From Curvibacter lanceolatus ATCC 14669 (lineage in GTDB: Bacteria > Pseudomonadota > Gammaproteobacteria > Burkholderiales > Burkholderiaceae_C): a DNA stretch of 32,776 nucleotides. The DNA lies in NCBI RefSeq assembly GCF_000381265.1, contig NZ_KB906290.1, positions 1-32,776 on the forward strand. Direction: 5' to 3'. Shown here one piece after another: positions 1 through 7,251 of the stretch; within the stretch, counting starts at the first letter, position 1, and the number at the start of each line of letters is the position of its first letter. The translations under genes and the position numbers were made by a program. Below the pieces are notes generated by a model. It had not been told where the DNA came from. It saw only the letters and a program-made list of their open reading frames with translations, and ran no database searches.

Positions 1-507
1 CGCCAGATCGAGCGCGCCGCCATGCTCATCCGCATGGGCGCCCGCATGCAGGTCCTCGAATCCGAAACCTCCCTCTCCTACGAGCGCCTCATCCGCCTGT
101 ACAAAGAGATCGCCGGCAAGTCCCCCTCCAAGGGCCAGTTGCCCTTCTCCACCGACTGGTTCCTCACCTGGCAGGAGAACATCCACTCCTCGCTGTTCCT
201 CAACATCTACGAGTACCTGTCCAAGGCCGCCGACATGGACAGCATCGACCTGCTCACCAAGGCCTGGCGCCTGTACAACGAGCAGGTCCAGGCCGCCGAG
301 ATCGAGCCCCTGCTGTCCTTCACCCGCGCCTGGCGCCTGGTCAAGTTCGTCGACGCCGACATGCTCACCATGACCGCCTGCTCGCGCTGCGCCGGCAAGT
401 TCGTCACCGAGCCCTACGAGAACGCACGCCACTTCCTGTGCGGCCTGTGCAACCCCCCGGCACGCGCCGGCAAGAGCAAGGCCAGCGGCGCACTCATGGT
501 GCACTGA
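1..507 (+). CDS. flhC: Flagellar transcriptional activator FlhC (5' end cut by window)
   Basis: The reading frame is open from base 1, so the true start lies upstream; an internal ATG at 22 is the first visible Met. The protein matches the FlhC family along its visible length, including the Q-V-L-E-S-E-T and L-S-Y-E-R-L-I-R-L-Y-K-E segments. Four cysteines near the C-terminus (C-S-R-C and C-G-L-C spacing) are the zinc-binding cluster known from FlhC. FlhC joins FlhD in the FlhD4C2 complex that activates class II flagellar promoters. flhD would be expected just upstream, outside the window. A strong terminator follows the stop codon, so flhC is the last gene of its transcript. Identity is confident; only the N-terminus is missing. 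Confidence 0.95.
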   Translation, partial: RQIERAAMLIRMGARMQVLESETSLSYERLIRLYKEIAGKSPSKGQLPFSTDWFLTWQENIHSSLFLNIYEYLSKAADMDSIDLLTKAWRLYNEQVQAAEIEPLLSFTRAWRLVKFVDADMLTMTACSRCAGKFVTEPYENARHFLCGLCNPPARAGKSKASGALMVH

Positions 508-524
508 CACCTCTCCTCCCCACA

Positions 525-567
525 AGACAAAACGCCCCGCCGGCTTGCGCCGCGGGGCGTTTTGTCT
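525..567 (+). terminator. Intrinsic terminator after flhC, possibly bidirectional
   Basis: A perfect 16-bp inverted repeat (525-540 against 552-567, 11-nt loop) has a GC-rich core flanked by A and T runs. It starts 17 bases after the flhC stop and 17 bases before the stop of the convergent lipoprotein gene at 585. The A-tract and T-tract on either side would let it work in both directions. Confidence 0.9.
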
Positions 568-584
568 GGGGGCCAAAGCCCGGT

Positions 585-1130
585 CTATTTGAGCAGGCCC
601 TTGATGTTGGCGTCGATCGGCATGGCGTAGTCATGTGCGGCCAGCACCACATTGCCCTCGGGCACCACCAGTTTCACGCTGAGGTAGAGCATCTTGCCCG
701 ATGAGGTGTAGGTGCCCACGATGACGGCCTGGGCAGCCTGGGTCTGGCTGATGTCCTGCACCTCGCGCGACAGCAGCAGCGCGCCTTGCGAGGCCTTCAT
801 GAACAGGTTCTCGCGCAGCTTGAGTTCTTTCACCGCGTAGCCGCGCTGGGCCAGGCGCCCGCCCACCAGCTCGGAGAACAGGCGTCCCAGGCGGGAGGAC
901 TCGGTCAACACCTCGAGATTCACAAAGGTGGCCACCAGCAAAGGCTGCTTGCGGTCCAGTTGCAGCCCGGCCACCAGGGCGTCGGCTGCCTTGTAGTTGA
1001 CGTCGATCAGGTCGGTGCGCACGTTCTCGTCCACCGGCGGGGTCGACGAGCAGGCCGCCAGGCCCAGGGCGGCCGCGGCCGCACCCGCCACGGCCAAGCC
1101 AAGCACACGGCGACGTCGAGGCTGCGTCAT
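585..1130 (-). CDS. FlgO-family outer membrane lipoprotein
   Basis: The 181-residue protein starts with an Arg-rich n-region (R-R-R-R), a hydrophobic stretch and a lipobox L-A-A-C with Cys27 as the predicted lipidated residue. The mature part resembles the FlgO domain: an early A-A-D-A-L segment, P-L-L-V-A-T-F-V-N, then R-L-G-R-L-F-S-E-L, and a C-terminal half with V-I-V-G-T-Y. FlgO proteins are outer membrane lipoproteins needed for normal motility in Vibrio. Here the gene lies convergent to flhC, which fits a flagellar or envelope role, although that role is inferred. Its ATG overlaps the stop codon of the upstream lipoprotein gene by four bases (ATGA), so the pair is probably translationally coupled. 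Confidence 0.75.
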   Translation of the reverse strand: MTQPRRRRVLGLAVAGAAAAALGLAACSSTPPVDENVRTDLIDVNYKAADALVAGLQLDRKQPLLVATFVNLEVLTESSRLGRLFSELVGGRLAQRGYAVKELKLRENLFMKASQGALLLSREVQDISQTQAAQAVIVGTYTSSGKMLYLSVKLVVPEGNVVLAAHDYAMPIDANIKGLLK

Positions 1131-1843
1131 GGGCCCACCACCTTCCAGTTGCGTGTGGCCACCGGGGGCGGACCGGCATCGGCCGCCTTGATCGGCTTGG
1201 GCACGTACAGGCCCCCATCTTCACCATCGATGTAATAGACGTCGGAAGTGCGGGCCAGAAAAGTGTCCTCGCGCTCCAGGGAGGTGGTGATCAGCACCTC
1301 GGTGCGGGTGGGGCCGCCGGCGGCCGTGCCGTCACGCCAGCGGCGCGACAGATCGGTGATCGCCCCCAGCGTCATCAGGCTGCCCACATAGTTGCCGGTC
1401 ACGTGGTCATAGGCATACAGATCGCGCACCACCGAGATGCCCGCAGCCAGGCCCAGGGCGGGCATCGGGCTCTGGTTCTCCACCCCACTGGGGTGTTCGA
1501 TCAACTGGGTTTCAAAGCGCACCACCAATGGCCCGGGTTGGCGCGACACGATGGCGCCATGGTCCACCAGCCGGGTCAGCAGCAGTTCGCGAAAGCTCTG
1601 GTTGAACGAGCCCGGGGCCGCAGGCACCACATACACCGCCGGCAAGGCCATGGGGTAGCTGCGGATCTTGTCGGCGATTCGGCGTGCCGAGTCATCGGCC
1701 AGCACATCCCAGTGGTGCACCGAGCGGGCTTTTTTCTGGCTGCTGATCGGGTAGTTGTCGGCGCGCGGCACATCCAGCGAACTGCAGCCGCCTGCCAGCA
1801 GGGCAGCACCCAGCACCAGAGGGGTCCAACAGCTTGGCTTCAT
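1127..1843 (-). CDS. Putative lipoprotein upstream of the FlgO-family gene
   Basis: I chose the ATG at 1843 because an AAAAGG-type ribosome site lies about 8 bases upstream and the protein then begins with a clean lipoprotein signal ending in L-A-G-G-C (Cys20). A longer frame to 2113 would prepend about 90 residues without family character and overlap acdR. The 238-residue product has no enzyme motif I recognise. The segment after the signal (D-V-P-R-A-D-N-Y-P-I) leads into a mixed alpha/beta-looking body. It is coupled by an ATGA overlap to the FlgO-family gene at 585-1130, so the two probably act together in the envelope. Function unknown; a flagellum-related accessory lipoprotein is the best guess. 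Confidence 0.7.
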   Translation of the reverse strand: MKPSCWTPLVLGAALLAGGCSSLDVPRADNYPISSQKKARSVHHWDVLADDSARRIADKIRSYPMALPAVYVVPAAPGSFNQSFRELLLTRLVDHGAIVSRQPGPLVVRFETQLIEHPSGVENQSPMPALGLAAGISVVRDLYAYDHVTGNYVGSLMTLGAITDLSRRWRDGTAAGGPTRTEVLITTSLEREDTFLARTSDVYYIDGEDGGLYVPKPIKAADAGPPPVATRNWKVVGP

Positions 1844-1938
1844 GCTCACACACCTTTTAACGCTTGTCATCGCACCCGATGCTAAAGGCCCGGCACCCGC
1901 CGCATCGGCCAAAGAAAGCCGGGAATGCCCGCCATTCC

Positions 1939-2463
1939 TCAAGACAGGGGCAGCTGGGTGGTCGACAGCACCTGCTTGAGCCCCATGAACGAGCGGATCT
2001 GCCGCACCCCGGGCAGGTACAGCAGTTGTTCGGCGTGCAACTGGTTGAAGGTCTCGCTGTTGCGCGTGCGCACCAGCAGGAAGTAGTCGAACTCGCCGGT
2101 GACCACGTGGCACTCCATGCAGCCCGAGATCTTGGCGGCCGCTTTCTCGAACGCCTCGAAGGACTCGGGCGTGGAGCGGTCCAGCACCACCCCGATCAGC
2201 ACCACCATGCCGGCCCCCAGCGCCTGGGGGTTGAGCAAGGCCACGGTGCGCTGGATGTAGCCGGCCTGGCGCAGGCGCTCGACCCGGCGCAGGCAGGCGG
2301 GCGGGCTCAGATGCACCTTCTCGGCCAGGGCCACGTTCGACAGCGAGGCATCGCGCTGCAGCAGCTTGAGCAAGGCGCGATCGGTGCGGTCCAGCTCGCT
2401 GTTCACGGGGTCAGAGGCGGGCGCTTCATGGGCATTCTTTGAACGAACTTTTATTGTGCTCAT
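1939..2463 (-). CDS. acdR: Lrp/AsnC-family regulator, probable AcdR
   Basis: The 174-residue protein has an extended polar N-terminus (about 22 residues), then an AsnC-type helix-turn-helix (D-R-T-D-R-A-L-L-K-L-L-Q ... L-S-P-P-A-C-L-R-R-V-E-R-L) and a C-terminal RAM/AsnC effector domain (G-E-F-D-Y-F-L-L-V-R). It is divergent from an ACC deaminase gene, the arrangement of acdR and acdS in many Proteobacteria, where AcdR activates acdS in response to ACC. The ATG at 2463 has only a weak ribosome site; no better in-frame start is visible. A perfect 15-bp palindrome sits directly against the start codon and is a candidate autoregulatory site. The assignment to AcdR rather than another Lrp paralogue rests on gene context. 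Confidence 0.85.
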   Translation of the reverse strand: MSTIKVRSKNAHEAPASDPVNSELDRTDRALLKLLQRDASLSNVALAEKVHLSPPACLRRVERLRQAGYIQRTVALLNPQALGAGMVVLIGVVLDRSTPESFEAFEKAAAKISGCMECHVVTGEFDYFLLVRTRNSETFNQLHAEQLLYLPGVRQIRSFMGLKQVLSTTQLPLS

Positions 2464-2478
2464 TTCTTAATTTAAGAA
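2464..2478. promoter_or_regulatory. Candidate Lrp-type operator between acdR and acdS
   Basis: TTCTTAA-T-TTAAGAA is a perfect 7-1-7 palindrome of 15 bp, the usual size of Lrp/AsnC recognition sites. It lies immediately upstream of the acdR start codon, so binding there would block acdR. The remaining intergenic stretch to 2666 is strikingly AT-rich compared with its surroundings and contains a TTGACA at 2502-2507 that could serve as a -35 element for acdS, although no good -10 follows at 17 bp. Binding by AcdR is inference. Confidence 0.5.
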
Positions 2479-2666
2479 CTTTTCAAATCAATAAATAAAT
2501 TTTGACAATGTATTTGAAGATTTTTCAGACTTATTTCGCAATCCTGTTAATCAACATATTTCATAGCATTGTCACACCAACCCGCTCGAAGAAAGGTGCT
2601 GCAATGCCAAGCCTGTTCGCCAGCTTCGAGGCCTGGGTCGCCACCCTTCAACCCCGTGAGAAAACC

Positions 2667-3683
2667 ATGAACCTGCAGAAATTCCCCCGCTATCCCCTGA
2701 CCTTCGGCCCCAGCCCGATCCAGCCCCTGAAACGCCTGAGCGCCCACCTGGGCGGCAAGGTCGAGCTGTACGCCAAGCGCGAGGACTGCAACAGCGGCCT
2801 GGCCTTCGGCGGCAACAAGACGCGCAAGCTCGAATACCTGATCCCGGAGGCGATTGCCGGCGGCTACGACACCCTGGTGTCCATCGGCGGCATCCAGTCG
2901 AACCAGACCCGCCAGGTGGCGGCCGTGGCGGCGCACCTGGGCATGAAGTGCGTGCTGGTGCAGGAAAACTGGGTCAACTACAGCGACGCGGTGTACGACC
3001 GGGTGGGCAACATCGAGATGTCGCGCATCATGGGTGCCGACGTGCGCATGGACGATGCCGGCTTTGACATCGGCATCCGCCCCAGCTGGGAGCAAGCCAT
3101 GGAAGACGTGCGCCGCGCCGGCGGCAAGCCGTTCCCGGTGCCTGCAGGCTGCTCCGAGCACCCCTACGGCGGCCTGGGCTTTGTGGCCTTTGCCGAAGAA
3201 GTGCGTGCCCAGGAAGCCGAACTGGGCTTCAAGTTCGACTACATCGTGGTCTGCTCGGTCACCGGCAGCACCCATGCCGGCATGGTGGTGGGCTTTGCCG
3301 CCGACGGCCGTGCACGCCGCGTGATCGGCATCGATGCCTCGGCCAAGCCTGAGCAAACCCACGCCCAGGTGCTGCGCATTGCACAGAACACCGCCAAGCT
3401 GGTCGAGCTGGGCCAGGAGATCACGGCCGAAGACGTGGTGCTGGACACCCGCTACGGCGGCCCCGAGTACGGCCTGCCCAACGAAGGCACGCTGGAAGCC
3501 ATCCGCCTGTGCGCCCGTCAGGAAGGCATGCTGACCGACCCGGTGTACGAAGGCAAATCGATGCACGGGATGATTGACAGGGTGCGCAACGGCGAATTCC
3601 CCGCCGGCTCGCGCGTGCTGTACGCCCACCTCGGCGGCGTGCCGGCCCTCAACGCCTACAGCTTCCTGTTCCGCAACGGCTGA
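2667..3683 (+). CDS. acdS: 1-aminocyclopropane-1-carboxylate (ACC) deaminase
   Basis: AcdS is a PLP enzyme that opens the ring of ACC, the ethylene precursor, to give 2-oxobutanoate and ammonia; it is typical of plant-associated bacteria. The ATG at 2667 gives 338 residues, the usual family length; the frame stays open upstream to 2502 but those 55 residues are not family-like. The sequence is near-canonical throughout: the PLP lysine is Lys51 in G-G-N-K-T-R-K, and the Y-E-G of D-P-V-Y-E-G plus the Leu of A-H-L-G-G are the residues that separate true ACC deaminases from D-cysteine desulfhydrases. It is divergent from the Lrp-type regulator acdR and follows an AT-rich regulatory gap. Confidence 0.96.
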   Translation: MNLQKFPRYPLTFGPSPIQPLKRLSAHLGGKVELYAKREDCNSGLAFGGNKTRKLEYLIPEAIAGGYDTLVSIGGIQSNQTRQVAAVAAHLGMKCVLVQENWVNYSDAVYDRVGNIEMSRIMGADVRMDDAGFDIGIRPSWEQAMEDVRRAGGKPFPVPAGCSEHPYGGLGFVAFAEEVRAQEAELGFKFDYIVVCSVTGSTHAGMVVGFAADGRARRVIGIDASAKPEQTHAQVLRIAQNTAKLVELGQEITAEDVVLDTRYGGPEYGLPNEGTLEAIRLCARQEGMLTDPVYEGKSMHGMIDRVRNGEFPAGSRVLYAHLGGVPALNAYSFLFRNG

Positions 3684-3690
3684 TCCCAGG

Positions 3691-3716
3691 GTGGGCGGTC
3701 CGCCAAGACCGCCCAC
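3691..3716 (+). terminator. GC-rich hairpin after acdS
   Basis: A perfect 9-bp stem (3691-3699 with 3708-3716, 8-nt loop) lies 8 bases after the acdS stop codon. There is no T-tract behind it, so it may be a weak or factor-assisted terminator, or only an mRNA-stabilising hairpin. It separates acdS from the binding-protein gene that starts at 3874. Confidence 0.45.
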
Positions 3717-3873
3717 CGCGCGCGGAGCCCCTGGCGGGCCGGCCGCGCAGCGACAAGGAGACAAGCGCCCGACAAGGCCTGAGGCTCGGTCCACGAGCCC
3801 GGGCCCGGCCTGCCCAGGCGCGGCGGGCCCGAGAACCTCACCCCCCTCAAGCCCTTCTTTTCGCTGCCACACC

Positions 3874-4848
3874 ATGAACCTCACCAAGCGTCAGTTCACC
3901 CAGGCCCTGGCCGCCTCCCTGCTCCCCCTGGGCCAGGCCCGGGCCCAGGCCTTTCCCAACCACCCCTTGCAACTGGTGATTCCCTTCCCGCCAGGCGGCG
4001 CCACCGATGTGGCCGGCCGCCTGATCGGCAAAAAGCTGGGCGAACGCCTGGGCCAGTCCGTGGTCATCGACAACCGGGCCGGTGCCGGCACCGTGGTCGG
4101 CGCCACCGTGGTGGCCAACGCCCCGGCCGATGGCTACACCCTGCTGCTCAGCTCAGGCTCCACCTTCACCCTGAACCCGGCCCTCAACCCACGCCTGCCC
4201 TACGACCCGGTGAAAAGCTTCGAGCCCATCGGCATGACGGCGCGCGTGCCCATGGCGGTGCTGGTCAACAAGCAGGTGCCGATCGACACGCTCAAGCAAC
4301 TGGTGAGCGCCGTGAAGCAGGCACCCGATCGCTACGCCTACGCCTCGTTCGGCAGCGGCACCAGCTCGCACTTTGCCGGTGAACTGGTGTGGAACGCCCT
4401 GGGCATCAAGCTGCTGCACGTGCCCTACAAAGGCAGCGCCCCCGCCATGACCGACCTGATCGGGGGCCAGGTGCCCATCAGCATCGACACCGTGGCCGCG
4501 GCCCTGCCGCATGTGCGCAGCGGCAAGATCAAGGTGATCGCGCTCACCGGCCCCCAGCGTTCCCCCCTGCTGCCCGAAGTGCCCACGGTGGCCGAAAGCA
4601 CAGGCACCGATTTCGCCTTTGACGCCTGGCTGGCCCTGATGGCCCCGCGCGGCCTGCCGGCCGACGCACGCCAGCGCCTGCAGGTGGCCCTGGCCGAGAC
4701 CATGAGCGACAACGACCTGCGCGACAAGCTGCTGGCCGCCGGGATGCAGAAGGACTGGGCCTCGGCCCAGGCCGTCAGCAAGCTGATCGACGCCGAACTG
4801 CCCCGCATGCGCGCCATTGCCCTGCGGGCCGGCATCCAGGCCGAATGA
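3874..4848 (+). CDS. Bug/TctC-family periplasmic solute-binding protein
   Basis: The 324-residue protein has a signal peptide ending near A-R-A-Q-A (residue 26) and the Bug-family hallmarks: I-P-F-P-P-G-G-A-T-D early, V-V-I-D-N-R-A-G-A-G-T near residue 65, then H-V-P-Y-K-G and Q-V-P-I-S-I-D. These proteins bind carboxylates or other small acids for tripartite tricarboxylate transporters, and are hugely expanded as orphans in Burkholderiales. No TctA/TctB membrane genes are nearby, so this one is an orphan. The ATG at 3874 was chosen because it gives the signal peptide; the longer frame from 3574 overlaps acdS in another frame. The ligand cannot be read from the sequence. Confidence 0.9.
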   Translation: MNLTKRQFTQALAASLLPLGQARAQAFPNHPLQLVIPFPPGGATDVAGRLIGKKLGERLGQSVVIDNRAGAGTVVGATVVANAPADGYTLLLSSGSTFTLNPALNPRLPYDPVKSFEPIGMTARVPMAVLVNKQVPIDTLKQLVSAVKQAPDRYAYASFGSGTSSHFAGELVWNALGIKLLHVPYKGSAPAMTDLIGGQVPISIDTVAAALPHVRSGKIKVIALTGPQRSPLLPEVPTVAESTGTDFAFDAWLALMAPRGLPADARQRLQVALAETMSDNDLRDKLLAAGMQKDWASAQAVSKLIDAELPRMRAIALRAGIQAE

Positions 4849-4855
4849 GCGGCCG

Positions 4856-4874
4856 CCCCCGCACGATCCGGGGG
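4856..4874. terminator. Weak hairpin between convergent genes
   Basis: CCCCCG (4856-4861) pairs with CGGGGG (4869-4874) over a 7-nt loop in the 34-bp gap between the convergent binding-protein and FUSC genes. It has no T-tract, so terminator function is only suggested by position. Confidence 0.3.
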
Positions 4875-4882
4875 GAATGCCT

Positions 4883-7114
4883 TCAGCGCCCCGCCAGCGC
4901 CAGCGCCTGGCGTTGCAGCTCGGGCACCAGGCTGAGCGCCAGATGCAGCTGCGAGCGCAGCACCAGATCAGGCCCGGCCTCGGCGTCGGCCGCAACCGGC
5001 AAGGCCAGCGCGGCGGCATCGACGGGCGCCAATGACTGCACCCCGCCTTCGATGGCGGTGGCCGTGTCGGCCAGCGTGTTCAGCAACAGGTCGACCGCCT
5101 GGACCACATCGGGCGCGAACTCCTGGGCCTGGCCCTCCAGGCGGTGCGCCCCCAGGGCCGACAGGTAATTCAACAAGGTGTGGGCTTGCACCATGAAGCG
5201 CATGCCGGCCGCGCCATGGCGCCGCAGGTAGGCCGGCTCGTTGAACACCTCGCTCAAGGCACCGGACAGCGCCGCATCGGCATTGTGGGCATTGCGCCGC
5301 GCCAGCCGGTAGTCCAGGTGCTCGCGCTTGCCCGACTGGTATTGGCGGGCGATCTCGCGCAGGTAGGCGGCCTGGCTGCGCAGCAGCTGTGCAGACAGTT
5401 TCGGCAGTTGCCGCGACTGCCAGTCGGGCAGCACCAGCCAGACCGTCAGGCCGGCGATCAGGGCGCCAATCAAGGTGTCCAACAAGCGCGGCAAGATCAG
5501 GTCGAAGCCATTGCCCACCTGGTTGAAGGCCAGCAACACCAGGATGGTGATGGCCCCCGAGGCCAGGGTGTAACGGGTCTGGCGCGCCGCCACAAAAACC
5601 ACCCCGGCCGCCACGGTGAACACCGACTGCAGCAACACCCCCGGAAACAGCTTGAGCAGGGCCCAGCCCACCATCAACCCGAGCACCGTGCCGCCCACCC
5701 GCTGGCCCAGGCGGCGCAGGGTGTCACCGTAATGGGGGCGGCACACGAACACGATGGTGAGCAGGATCCAGAAACCGTGCTCATCGCCGCTCACCGTCAT
5801 CCAGACAAAGGCCACCATCAGGGCCACCGCCAGGCGCAGGCCATGGCGCAGCAACACCGAGCTGGCACTGAACTGCTGGCGGATGCGCCCCCAGGCCTCG
5901 GCCAGGTTGCGCGGCCCCCGGTCCAGCAGGCTGGTGTCGGCCTGCAGCAAGGGGTATTGCTCGGGCCACAAGGCGCTGCGGATCACCTGCTGCATGCCCG
6001 CCAGGTTGCGTGCCAGCGCGCGCAACGAGCGCAAGAGCCGGGGCAACGCAAGCGGCGCCCCGGCGCCGGGCTCACGCTGCGCCCAGGCCAGCTCGGGCAA
6101 GGACTCCAGCAGCGCAATCGAGCCCTGCAGGTCTTCCAGGGCCGGCTGGCTGGCGCTCACCGCCTCGACCGGGCCTTGCAGGCGCAGCGCCTGGGCCAGC
6201 CGGGTGCAATCCTGCCCCACCCCGGCCAGCACGCGCTGGCAGCGGTACAGCACATCGCTGTGGAAGAAGCTCTGCGCCAGCAACTCGTAGTTCTCATGCG
6301 AGGAGCTGGCCCGCTCGTGCAGGTCCTGCGCCACCAGGTACTGCTGCAAGGCCAGACGCAGCCAGCGCGGGCCGGCGGTCTCCAGCGTGGGGCCGGCGTT
6401 GCGCGGGCGCCGGCTCAGCAGGCTTTCCTTGGTCTGGTTCAGGGCCTGCACCACGCGGCCGTTCTGCAGCGCCAGGCCGACGCGGCGGCGCTCGATGTCC
6501 ACCCCGCGCACGGGCTCGAACAGGCGCGACTTCAGGCGCAGGTACTCGCCCAGGGCCTCGTACAGCAAGGCCAGGTTCTGCACCACCTGCAGGTTGGGAA
6601 ACCAGGCCGCCCAGCACACCGACAGCAGCCCATACCAGGCCGCGCCGGCCAACAACAACAGCGCGTGCGGCAGGCCCGGGGCGGCAGCCTCGTCGCCATG
6701 CGCGGCCAAGGCGGTGTACAGGCCCAGGATCAAGGTGGCCGAGCCGATGGCCCGGTAGCTCTCGCTCAGCGCCCCCAGCAGGGCCAGGCCCACCGCGGCC
6801 AGCGCCAGCACCGCCATCAAGGCCGGCTTGCTGTGCAGGGTGAACTGCACCGCCAGCGCCATGGCGGCAAAGCACAGCAAGGTGATCAGCAGCGCGCGCA
6901 GGCGCCCGCGCCAGCTGTCATCGGTCTCGGCCAGGGCGCTGGCGTTCACACCCAGCACCAGCGGGATCAGCGCCGCCGTCTCGTCCAGCCACCAGGCGCC
7001 GGCCACCACCGTGCCCAGCGCGATCAGGGCGCGCACGCCCTTGAGCAGAAATTTGTAATGCCAGCCGGACTGCCAATTCCAGTGCCACATCGGACTCCAC
7101 ATCGGGCCCACCAT
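4883..7114 (-). CDS. YccS-like FUSC-family inner membrane protein
   Basis: The 743-residue protein has the duplicated layout of YccS/YhfK and aromatic-acid efflux (FUSC) proteins: an N-terminal block of about six membrane helices (residues ~10-170), a soluble region rich in Leu and Arg, a second membrane block (~375-510, including G-F-W-I-L-L-T-I-V-F-V and R-L-G-Q-R-V-G-G-T-V-L-G), and a soluble C-terminal tail. I chose the ATG at 7114 because AAGG lies 8 bases upstream; the frame extends to 7213 without family character, and another ATG lies at 7102. The gene is convergent with the Bug-type gene and separate from ppc. Substrate unknown. Confidence 0.85.
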   Translation of the reverse strand: MVGPMWSPMWHWNWQSGWHYKFLLKGVRALIALGTVVAGAWWLDETAALIPLVLGVNASALAETDDSWRGRLRALLITLLCFAAMALAVQFTLHSKPALMAVLALAAVGLALLGALSESYRAIGSATLILGLYTALAAHGDEAAAPGLPHALLLLAGAAWYGLLSVCWAAWFPNLQVVQNLALLYEALGEYLRLKSRLFEPVRGVDIERRRVGLALQNGRVVQALNQTKESLLSRRPRNAGPTLETAGPRWLRLALQQYLVAQDLHERASSSHENYELLAQSFFHSDVLYRCQRVLAGVGQDCTRLAQALRLQGPVEAVSASQPALEDLQGSIALLESLPELAWAQREPGAGAPLALPRLLRSLRALARNLAGMQQVIRSALWPEQYPLLQADTSLLDRGPRNLAEAWGRIRQQFSASSVLLRHGLRLAVALMVAFVWMTVSGDEHGFWILLTIVFVCRPHYGDTLRRLGQRVGGTVLGLMVGWALLKLFPGVLLQSVFTVAAGVVFVAARQTRYTLASGAITILVLLAFNQVGNGFDLILPRLLDTLIGALIAGLTVWLVLPDWQSRQLPKLSAQLLRSQAAYLREIARQYQSGKREHLDYRLARRNAHNADAALSGALSEVFNEPAYLRRHGAAGMRFMVQAHTLLNYLSALGAHRLEGQAQEFAPDVVQAVDLLLNTLADTATAIEGGVQSLAPVDAAALALPVAADAEAGPDLVLRSQLHLALSLVPELQRQALALAGR

Positions 7115-7251
7115 GATGAATACCTTGTTGCAAAAAACAGAAATGCCCAGAACAAAAGCAGGCCCGAAGGCCTGCCCTGTCTCACTGCAATTTGCGCGCC
7201 AGTGTGCACCCAAGCGGCCTCAAGCTGGCCCGGGTGCCCTCCATCACACCC

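Noticed and set aside
2547-3887. A 446-codon minus-strand frame opposite acdS.
   Set aside because: acdS is canonical over its whole length; the opposite frame has no recognisable motifs.
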